Source: CAXYVC01 sp964292295
Lineage (GTDB): Bacteria > Acidobacteriota > Holophagae > Holophagales > Holophagaceae
DNA length: 12,579 nt
Assembly: GCA_964292295.1 (NCBI GenBank)
Contig: CAXYVC010000077.1
Location: 1 to 12,579 of the forward strand
Reading direction: 5' to 3'
The notes below the pieces were generated by a model. That model saw only the letters and a program-made list of their open reading frames with translations, made no database searches and was not told where the DNA came from. This document shows positions 1 through 5,737 of the stretch, in pieces; the stretch's first letter is position 1, and every line of letters begins with the position of its first letter. The position numbers and the translations under genes were made by a program.

Positions 1-374
1 CCCTGGGTTTCGCTGGGGTGGATGAAGGCGATGCGGTTGCCGTGGGCGCCCTTGGGGGGGGTCTTGTCGATCATGCGCACGCCCTTGGCCAGGAGTTCCT
101 GCACCGCGGCGTCCACGTCGTCCACCTCGAAGGCGAGGTGGTGGATGCCGGGGCCCTTCTTCTCCAGGAACTTGCCCACGGGGCCTTCCGCGTCGGTGCT
201 CTCCAGGTATTCCAGCGTGGTCTCGCCCACGGGATAGAAGGAGGTCTTGACCTTCTGCTCCGCCACCTCCTCGGTGTGCCCGCTCTGCATGCCGAAAAGG
301 CGCTCCAGCATGGCGGCCGGCTTGTCCAGGCCCTCGCAGGCGATGCCGAGGTGGGAGATGCGGATGATCTTCAT
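1..374 (-). CDS. mce: Methylmalonyl-CoA epimerase (3' end cut off by window edge)
   Basis: This is a VOC/glyoxalase-fold protein of which the first 124 residues are visible. It begins MKIIRISHLGIACEGLDK, the typical first strand of methylmalonyl-CoA epimerase with the first metal-ligand His (H8), and later has HHLAFEVDD (H78, H79) and GNRIAFIHPSET close to the cut. In this family the enzyme interconverts (S)- and (R)-methylmalonyl-CoA in the propionyl-CoA/succinyl-CoA route in the cytoplasm. The family is about 130-150 residues, so only the last strand is missing, and with it the expected final metal-binding Glu. The start at 374 has GGAGG four bases upstream. It lies 31 bases after the DUF2892 gene and is probably last, or near last, in the mutS operon. 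A different VOC lyase or dioxygenase is possible but less likely. Confidence 0.85.
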   Translation of the reverse strand, partial: MKIIRISHLGIACEGLDKPAAMLERLFGMQSGHTEEVAEQKVKTSFYPVGETTLEYLESTDAEGPVGKFLEKKGPGIHHLAFEVDDVDAAVQELLAKGVRMIDKTPPKGAHGNRIAFIHPSETQ

Positions 375-405
375 GGGGCCTCCAGGTCCCCATTCTACGC
401 GGGGT

Positions 406-597
406 TCAGCGCCGGCAGGTGCTGCGCCCCAGCAGCGCGTAGAGCGGGCAGTAGCCGAGGATGCCCGTCACCAGGGGCAGGATGCCCAGCAGGCCCAGGA
501 GACCCACCCAGCCTCCGGCCAGGAAATAGAAGGCCAGCAGGCACAGGCCCAGCAGCACCCGCGCAGCCTTGTCCGTGCTGCCCACGTTTGCAGCCAT
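406..597 (-). CDS. Small DUF2892 inner-membrane protein (YgaP-like)
   Basis: A 63-residue protein with an N-terminal MAANVGSTDKAARVLLG, two adjacent hydrophobic helices (about residues 14-28 and 31-48) and the hallmark GYCPLYALLGRST near the end. This CPLY...G..T ending is the signature of DUF2892, found alone or fused to rhodanese domains as in YgaP. The molecular role of the stand-alone proteins is not established. An in-frame ATG four codons upstream (609) would extend it, but the ATG at 597 has a GGAGG Shine-Dalgarno sequence five bases before it, so I use that start. It begins 30 bases after the 91-residue membrane protein and is followed closely by mce, so it is very probably co-transcribed with them. 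The conserved Cys could bind metal or sulfur, but nothing here proves that. Confidence 0.8.
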   Translation of the reverse strand: MAANVGSTDKAARVLLGLCLLAFYFLAGGWVGLLGLLGILPLVTGILGYCPLYALLGRSTCRR

Positions 598-627
598 GGA
601 AACCTCCAAGGGGTCGTTCCTGCGATC

Positions 628-903
628 TTACCCCTTGGAGACGCCGCGGGTGGCGAGCCAGACCGCCAGGGACCAGCTCGGCACCACCTCCACGTAGGGC
701 AGCAGCTCCACGGCCACGCTGGGCAGGAAGGCCCAGTGCCAGCCCAGCAGGCGCCACAGGACGGCCATCGTGGCCAGGTCCAGGGGGGCGTTCAGCCAGG
801 TGCTCAGGGTGCCCGTGACCGGGAGCAGGCCCACCTGGAGGGCGTCCACGGCCAGGGCCAGGATCCACGCCGCGCGTCGGCGGGCCGGCGAGGGGGGCCT
901 CAC
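628..903 (-). CDS. Small membrane protein translationally coupled to mutS
   Basis: A 91-residue protein that starts at a GTG overlapping the mutS stop (GTGA, 903-900). It has an Arg-rich start (MRPPSPARRRAAW) and three or so hydrophobic segments. Conserved-looking pieces are LAVDALQVGLLP, LLGWHWAFLPS, VELLPYVEVVPSW and a Lys-Gly end. The layout (DALQ...P, then GWHWAFLP, E-L-P, P-W) matches a type of small uncharacterised membrane protein that I have seen in several bacterial phyla. I know no function for it. The positive-inside rule puts the N-terminus in the cytoplasm. The overlap means its translation depends on ribosomes finishing mutS, but this need not imply a role in repair. Gene calls that ignore GTG would miss it, because the same frame stays open far upstream with no stop. 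Confidence 0.7.
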   Translation of the reverse strand: MRPPSPARRRAAWILALAVDALQVGLLPVTGTLSTWLNAPLDLATMAVLWRLLGWHWAFLPSVAVELLPYVEVVPSWSLAVWLATRGVSKG

Positions 904-3488
904 GGGCGGGCGCCCTTCCGCGCCGCCAGCCAGGCCAGGGCCTCCAGGGGCGTCGTGCGGTCCAGGTCCAGGGCCTCCAGCTCCGCGCGCAGGGGGTCGG
1001 GTTCCGGCTCGAAGAGGGGCAGGGCGGGCTGGTGGACCTCCTGGCCGCGCCGCCTGGGGGCGGGGCCTGCGGGGATGGGTGCCTCCGTGCTTTCGGAAAG
1101 GAGGCGCTGGGCGGCGGCGATCACGGGCGCGGGCAGGCCCGCCAGCCGCGCCACCTGGATGCCGTAGCTGCGATCCGCGGGGCCCTCCGAGATGCGGTGC
1201 AGGAAGAGCAGCTGCTCCTCCCACTCCTGCACCTCCACGTGCAGGTTGCGGACGCGCCGGTCGTCCGCCAGGCGCGTGAGCTCGAAGAAGTGCGTGGCGA
1301 AGAGGGTGCGGGGGGCGCCGCCCTTCAGGTCCCGCAGGTGCAGAGCGATGGCCTCGGCCAGCGCCAGGCCGTCGCGCGTGGAGGTGCCGCGGCCGATCTC
1401 GTCCAGGATCACGAGGCTGCGGGGCGTGACCTGGTTCAGGATGCGCGCGGTCTCGGTCATCTCGACCATGAAGGTGCTCTGCCCCTTGGCCAGGAAGTCC
1501 GAGGCGCCGATGCGGGTGAAGATGCGGTCCACCAGCCCGAAGCGCATGAGCTCCGCGGGCACGAAGGAACCCACCTGCGCCAGCACCACGAGCAGGGCCG
1601 CGGTGCGCAGGAAGGTGGACTTGCCGCCCATGTTGGGGCCCGTGACCACCGCCATGGGGGCGCCCCGCCGCAGCTCCAGCTCGTTGGGGATGCACTCCCG
1701 GCCCAGGCGCGCCTCCAGCATGGGGTGGCGCGCCCCGGCGAGCACCAGGTCGGCCTCCTCCGACAGTTCCGGCCGCACCCAGCCGCTCTGGCGCGCGCGC
1801 TCCGCCAGGGCGCACAGCACGTCCAGGCGGGCCGCCGCCTGGGCCAGGCGGGTCAGCTCGCCCCGGGCCTCCAGCACGGCGCCGAGCAGGCGGCGGAACT
1901 GGGCCTCCTCCAGGCGCAGCTGGTCGCTCTCGGCGCACAGCAGGCGCTGCTCGAAGGCCATCAGCTTCTCGGTGGTGAAGCGCTCGGCGTTGGCGAGGGT
2001 CTGCTTGCGGATGAAGTGGCCGGGCACGGCGGCGAGGTTCGCCTTCGTGACCTCGAAGTAGTAGCCGAAGACGCGGTTGAACTTCACCTTGAGGCTCTGG
2101 ATGCCGGAGGCCGCGCGCTCCTCCTCCTCCAGCTCCAGCATCACCTGCTTGGCGTCCCGGGCGAGGCGGCGCACCGCGTCCAGCTCCGGATCCACGCCCT
2201 CCAGGATGCAACTGCCCTTCTCCAGCTCCAGGGGCGGCGCCTCCGCGAGGCAGCGCCGCAGCTCGGCGAGCAGCTCTCCGCACAGGGGCGTGTCCGGGCT
2301 CCAGAGGCCCAGCTCCGCGCTCTCGTCGAACCACTCGCCCTCTCGCAGCTGCGTGGGGATGCGCCCCAGCTGGGCGAGGCCCTCCCGCAGCTGCGCCAGC
2401 TCGGGGGGCGTGGCGAGGCCGAGGGCCACCCGGCCCAGCAGGCGGTCCAGGTCCGGCACCGCGGCCAGGAGCTTCTGGAGCGGCTCCCGGCGGCGGTCCT
2501 CCGTGAGGCGGGCCACCTGGTCCCAGCGGCGCTCCAGGGCCTCGCGCTCCCGCAGGGGCTGGTCCAGCCAGGCCCGCATCAGGCGGGAGCCCATGCGGGT
2601 GCGGCACTGGTCCAGCAGGGCCAGCAGGCTGCCCTGCTTCGAGCCGTCCAGCGTGTTGGCGAAGAGCTCCAGGTGGCGGGCGCTGGTGGCGTCCAGCAGC
2701 GGGCCCGTGGCGCCCAGCTCCAGGGAGACGCCCTGGATGTGGGCGGGGCGGCCCTTCTGGGTGCGCTCCACCTCGTCCAACAGGGCGCCCAGGGCACCGA
2801 CGGCCGCCGGGTAGGGGTCCAGGCCCACGCCCTCCAGGTGCTGCCAGCCGAAGAAGGCGAGCACCTGCTGGCGGGCGCGCGCGGCCTCGAAGCGCCAGAG
2901 GGGCAGGCGCGTGCGGGGCAGTTCCGCCGACAGGGGATCCTCCGCGCCCTCCGCCAGGATCAGTTCCTGGGGTGCCAGGCGCTCCAGCGTGGCCGAGAGC
3001 GCCTCCGCGCCTTCGCCCGGGATCACCCGCAGCTGGCCCGAGGCGAGCTGGAGCAGCGCGATGCCCCAGCGGCAGGCCGCAGGCGCCTCCCCGTCGCGGG
3101 CGGGGGACGCGCCCAGCATGTGGACGGCCGCCAGCCAGCGGGCGTCGTCGACCAGCCAGGTGCCCGGGGTGATGATGCGCGTGATGGCGCGGGGCAGCAG
3201 GCCCTTCACCTCCTCGGGCCGAGCCGTCGGGTCCGCGATGGCGGCGCTGTAGCCCGCCGCCAGGAGCTTCGGCAGGTACTGCTCCAGGGCGAAGTGGGGC
3301 ACACCGCACATGGGCGTCTCGTTCTCGGTGCCCTTGCCCCGGGTGGTGAGCGCGATCTCCATGGCGGGGGCCGCCTTCACCGCGTCCTCGCCGATCAGCT
3401 CGTAGAAGTCCCCCATGCGCGTGAGCAGGATCGCGTCCCCCGCCTCGCGCTTCAGGGCGGCGATCTGCTGCTGCATGGGTGTGGACAA
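900..3488 (-). CDS. mutS: DNA mismatch repair protein MutS
   Basis: An 862-residue full-length MutS (E. coli has 853). It binds mispaired or looped bases and uses ATP to recruit MutL. The N-terminal mismatch-recognition domain carries RMGDFYELIGEDA with the Phe-x-Glu motif at F28-Y29-E30. The connector, lever and clamp domains follow to about residue 560. The ABC-type ATPase has Walker A TGPNMGGKST with K623 and Walker B VILDEIGRGTSTRDG with D696-E697. The C-terminal tail ends with the usual P-x-EAL-x-x-L helix. I take the TTG at 3488 as the start: GCGAGG sits six bases upstream, and it keeps the conserved TPM...Q opening. An ATG four codons later (3476) is the alternative. It follows the transporter gene by 48 bases that contain a strong hairpin, and its stop overlaps the next gene. 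All catalytic residues are intact. Confidence 0.98.
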   Translation of the reverse strand: MSTPMQQQIAALKREAGDAILLTRMGDFYELIGEDAVKAAPAMEIALTTRGKGTENETPMCGVPHFALEQYLPKLLAAGYSAAIADPTARPEEVKGLLPRAITRIITPGTWLVDDARWLAAVHMLGASPARDGEAPAACRWGIALLQLASGQLRVIPGEGAEALSATLERLAPQELILAEGAEDPLSAELPRTRLPLWRFEAARARQQVLAFFGWQHLEGVGLDPYPAAVGALGALLDEVERTQKGRPAHIQGVSLELGATGPLLDATSARHLELFANTLDGSKQGSLLALLDQCRTRMGSRLMRAWLDQPLREREALERRWDQVARLTEDRRREPLQKLLAAVPDLDRLLGRVALGLATPPELAQLREGLAQLGRIPTQLREGEWFDESAELGLWSPDTPLCGELLAELRRCLAEAPPLELEKGSCILEGVDPELDAVRRLARDAKQVMLELEEEERAASGIQSLKVKFNRVFGYYFEVTKANLAAVPGHFIRKQTLANAERFTTEKLMAFEQRLLCAESDQLRLEEAQFRRLLGAVLEARGELTRLAQAAARLDVLCALAERARQSGWVRPELSEEADLVLAGARHPMLEARLGRECIPNELELRRGAPMAVVTGPNMGGKSTFLRTAALLVVLAQVGSFVPAELMRFGLVDRIFTRIGASDFLAKGQSTFMVEMTETARILNQVTPRSLVILDEIGRGTSTRDGLALAEAIALHLRDLKGGAPRTLFATHFFELTRLADDRRVRNLHVEVQEWEEQLLFLHRISEGPADRSYGIQVARLAGLPAPVIAAAQRLLSESTEAPIPAGPAPRRRGQEVHQPALPLFEPEPDPLRAELEALDLDRTTPLEALAWLAARKGARP

Positions 3489-3504
3489 GGGGGACCTCGC
3501 GACG

Positions 3505-3535
3505 GGAAGGCTCCGGCGCGCGGCCGGGGCCTTCC
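3505..3535 (-). promoter_or_regulatory. Strong hairpin between transporter gene and mutS
   Basis: The arms GGAAGGC (3505-3511) and GCCTTCC (3529-3535) are perfectly complementary. Inside them, after one mismatch, CCGGC (3513-3517) pairs with GCCGG (3523-3527) around a five-base loop. The structure begins one base after the transporter stop codon and ends 16 bases before the mutS start. There is no T-run after it on either strand, so it is not a classical intrinsic terminator. It could be an RNA-stability or processing element that sets the ratio of transporter to MutS, or a weak attenuator. Confidence 0.55.
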
Positions 3536-3536
3536 A

Positions 3537-4838
3537 TTATGCGGGAGTGGAGGCCCTGCCGAGCTGCCGCAGCCTGGGCATGAGGTACAGCCCCGAGGCG
3601 GCGCGACCGGCCACGAGGGCGCAGGCGGCGCCGAGGACGCCCACCAGGCCGAAGCCCTGGGTGAGGAGCAGCAGCACGGCGGCGATGCCGCCCACCTCCA
3701 GCACCGTGGCCCAGGTGATGGGGCGGGTGGTGCGCGCCACGACAAGAGCCGCCCGCTGGTAGCACACGAGCACCGTGAGGGCGGGCAGGAGGCCGAGGAT
3801 GGCCGCGGGCGTGGCGGCGAAGGCCGCGAGCAGGGGGCTCAGGCCCGCAACACCCTGGAACCAGAGGCGGGAGAGGGGCGACAGCGCCACGAGCAGCAGC
3901 AGGCCCGAGGCGACGAGCGCGAGGGTCCAGGCGAAGCGGCGCAGGGCGGCGTGGGCCCGCTCGCCCCGATCGAAGAGCGGGATGGCCACCTCCTGGAAGG
4001 TGAGCCCCGCGGTGTTGAAGATGAACACGAAGCTGTTCACCACGGGCATCACGGCCAGGCTCTCCAGGGGCATGCGCGCCCGGCCCAGGAAGAAGGACAC
4101 CAGGGGGTTCACGCCCAGAGTCAGCACCGAGGTCATGGCCAGGGGCACGTAGAAGTGGGCGATGGCGCGGTAGGTGAGGGGCGCGCTGTCCTCCGCCGGC
4201 GTGCGGCCCTTCAGGTCCCTCAGGCAGCCCGAGGCCCAGAGGCGCGCCGCCACGGCCTCCACCGTGACGCCCACGGAGAGCGCGGCGCAGCCCACCCAGG
4301 CGCCGGGCCAGCGCCCCGGCAGGGCCAGGAGCAGCGCCGTGCCGCCCATGCCGACGAGACGGATCGCGGTGCAGTAGGCCACGAAGCGGGTTTTCCCGGC
4401 CCGGATCAGCAGGCCCTGGTAGAAGCGGCGGAAGCCGATGGCCGCGGGCCAGGGCAGGAGCAGGGCCAGGGCCACGTGGGCCTTCACGGCCACCGCCTCG
4501 GGCAGGCCCATGAGGCCCATGGAGAGGGCGGCGAAGACCGGCGGCACCACGCAGACCGCCAGCGCCAGGGTGATGGCGCCGTTCAGCGCCGTGGTGAAGC
4601 GGAAGAGGCGGTGCAGGCTCTCCCGGTCCGACACCAGCGCCGTGGAGGCGCTCATGATCAGGATGATGGGGCTCTCGAAGAGCATGCCCAGGGGGAAGGC
4701 CACGCCGAAGGCCGCCAGGTTCAGGGTGGGGTCGGCCAGCCGCGCCACCACCGCCGCGATGAAGGGGCCCTCGATGGCCATCAGCAGCCACGCCGCCTCC
4801 AGCGGCAGCCACGCCCGCAGGACCTCGCCCCTTTTCAT
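3537..4838 (-). CDS. MATE-superfamily membrane transporter, ANKH-like
   Basis: A 433-residue protein with about 12 hydrophobic helices in two similar halves, as in the MATE/MOP transporter superfamily. Helix 1 contains AWLPLEAAWLLMAIEGPFIA and helix 2 FPLGMLFESPIILIMSAS, followed by a charged loop SDRESLHRLFRF. The second half restarts with HFYVPLAMTSVLTLGVNPLV and contains FIFNTAGLTFQEVAIPLFDRG. The paired P-L in each first helix and the general layout recall ANKH-type exporters more than the classic NorM drug pumps, but this is by eye. The substrate is unknown. I place the start at ATG 4838 (MKRGEVLRAW), with AAGGAG seven bases upstream. The frame is open further upstream but has no such site there. 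The gene probably heads the operon that includes mutS. Confidence 0.75.
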   Translation of the reverse strand: MKRGEVLRAWLPLEAAWLLMAIEGPFIAAVVARLADPTLNLAAFGVAFPLGMLFESPIILIMSASTALVSDRESLHRLFRFTTALNGAITLALAVCVVPPVFAALSMGLMGLPEAVAVKAHVALALLLPWPAAIGFRRFYQGLLIRAGKTRFVAYCTAIRLVGMGGTALLLALPGRWPGAWVGCAALSVGVTVEAVAARLWASGCLRDLKGRTPAEDSAPLTYRAIAHFYVPLAMTSVLTLGVNPLVSFFLGRARMPLESLAVMPVVNSFVFIFNTAGLTFQEVAIPLFDRGERAHAALRRFAWTLALVASGLLLLVALSPLSRLWFQGVAGLSPLLAAFAATPAAILGLLPALTVLVCYQRAALVVARTTRPITWATVLEVGGIAAVLLLLTQGFGLVGVLGAACALVAGRAASGLYLMPRLRQLGRASTPA

Positions 4839-4886
4839 GCGCACTCCTTCGCCTGGCAAAGAACCATCCGAGCTTGAGCATAGCAA

Positions 4887-4896
4887 GGGCGTTGGA
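4887..4896 (+). repeat. Left copy of 10-bp direct repeat flanking low-GC island
   Basis: GGGCGTTGGA occurs here and again in the same orientation at 5712-5721. The match extends loosely on both sides (AA before, TG after, each with a small gap). The two copies bracket the only low-GC gene in the window. The copy also supplies most of the possible -35 element of that gene's promoter. Confidence 0.5.
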
Positions 4897-4919
4897 TGTC
4901 TGGCGGAGGCATGTATAGT
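4892..4919 (+). promoter_or_regulatory. Possible sigma70-type promoter for the island gene
   Basis: TTGGAT (4892-4897) and TATAGT (4914-4919) are 16 bases apart. The -10 matches five of six consensus bases and the -35 three of six. A transcript would begin near 4926. That would exclude the ATG codons at 4896 and 4911 as starts and leave a leader of about 36 bases before the GTG at 4962. Confidence 0.45.
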
Positions 4920-4961
4920 TTCTGGTTGTTCTCGAGCCATTGTGCAAACACGGAGGGACGG

Positions 4962-5708
4962 GTGCGAAAGGGGCTTTGTTGGAACGAGCCGGAAACATGG
5001 GTTGACCTCATGAGGGGTTCTTTGCGTAAAGTTGATCTGGAGATCTTAAGTAAGAACATGTATGGCCGTGTTTGTGATCCAATCTGGGAAAAAATATTAA
5101 TAAGAATTAAATCGAATTTTGATGGAATTGTTGTCTATCATGCAAGTGGGTGTCGAATTGAAGAAGTGATGAAAGATGGCATTCGCATATTGTCCTTTGA
5201 TGAAAAATGTAAGCGTGCTGTTGATTTATTTGGTCGTGAATTTTCGGAATGCCAGGTTTTATCTGCTTGTTGTGAGGTTCTTGACGGGGAAATGGTGCCA
5301 GAGAAGCGCAATTCTTGTATCTACTCTTGTGTTGATATGAATGTGCTGCTGCGTTCCAACACGCACTACTTTGGGTACGGTGGTGAATACATGCAGTGTG
5401 TTGCGAGTCGATTGGGGCTCCGTGCCGAAAAAGTGCTTGAAAGCCTTGGCGTGCCGATGCTGTTTGAAATGTTCGTTGGTTGGGACGGGATTACACACGA
5501 ATGTGCATTGGGCTTGTGTAGCGACTTTTATATCAATATTGATAATTTTGATCTGCGCAATGGGCCTGGCCTGGATAGTACGGTTGAGATTGATCGGTCG
5601 ATCCCTTGGAACGACATTGTTCGCTACTGGCGTCCCGTGGCGCGACGCAATGGCTCCTTGGGCGAGACCCATTTCGAGATGGGGCAGGCCCTTTCTCCGG
5701 CGACCTGA
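4962..5708 (+). CDS. Uncharacterised Cys-rich protein, possible ADP-ribosyltransferase-like fold
   Basis: I do not recognise a named family for this 248-residue protein. It has no signal peptide or membrane helix, and it carries about 12 Cys. Visible blocks are VVYHASGC (residues 57-64) followed by EEVMKDGIRIL; NSCIYSCVD (117-125); THYFGYGGEYMQ (134-145); and GVPMLFEMFVGWDG (163-176). The order H-x-S after a hydrophobic strand, then a Y-G-G-E-Y segment, then an acidic residue on a strand, is what I would expect of H-Y-E ADP-ribosyltransferase or RES-like folds; this is inference. GTG 4962 is chosen because GGAGGG lies four bases upstream and a plausible promoter precedes it. ATG 4896 and 4911 are longer alternatives. 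It is an orphan, with no partner antitoxin or immunity gene next to it. Composition and orientation suggest transfer. A role as toxin, effector or defence factor is speculative. Confidence 0.75.
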   Translation: MRKGLCWNEPETWVDLMRGSLRKVDLEILSKNMYGRVCDPIWEKILIRIKSNFDGIVVYHASGCRIEEVMKDGIRILSFDEKCKRAVDLFGREFSECQVLSACCEVLDGEMVPEKRNSCIYSCVDMNVLLRSNTHYFGYGGEYMQCVASRLGLRAEKVLESLGVPMLFEMFVGWDGITHECALGLCSDFYINIDNFDLRNGPGLDSTVEIDRSIPWNDIVRYWRPVARRNGSLGETHFEMGQALSPAT

Positions 5709-5711
5709 AGT

Positions 5712-5721
5712 GGGCGTTGGA
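5712..5721 (+). repeat. Right copy of 10-bp direct repeat flanking low-GC island
   Basis: GGGCGTTGGA, identical to 4887-4896. It starts four bases after the stop codon of the island gene and ends 16 bases before the stop codon of the converging TonB-receptor gene, so it sits in the narrow gap between them. Confidence 0.5.
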
Positions 5722-5737
5722 ATGAGCTCTTTTTGCG

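Larger units (their letters stand above)
4887..5721. other. Low-GC genomic island with a single gene, bounded by direct repeats
   Basis: Base composition drops sharply inside this block. By hand count 5041-5160 is 40 G+C of 120 (33%), while 1621-1680 in mutS is 46 of 60. The block holds one plus-strand gene in a region that is otherwise minus-strand. The 3' end of that gene (about 5630-5708) rises towards host GC. No transposase or integrase is present. The pattern suggests acquisition by horizontal transfer of a one-gene cassette, either by recombination or by a long-gone mobile element. Confidence 0.6.

Noticed and set aside
375..405. CCCC...GGGG pairing between the DUF2892 gene and mce
   Set aside because: Only four base pairs, and it overlaps the mce ribosome-binding region; too weak to call.
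1032..4877. Very long open frame (about 1281 codons) on the plus strand, antisense to mutS and the transporter gene
   Set aside because: High GC at third positions removes stops on the opposite strand. The translation is low-complexity (Gln, Gly, Ala, Arg, His) with no domain, and mutS on the other strand is unmistakable.
5709..5737. Possible bidirectional terminator between the converging island gene and receptor gene (GAGCTC followed by T5)
   Set aside because: The stem is too short and the T-run is not preceded by a stable hairpin.
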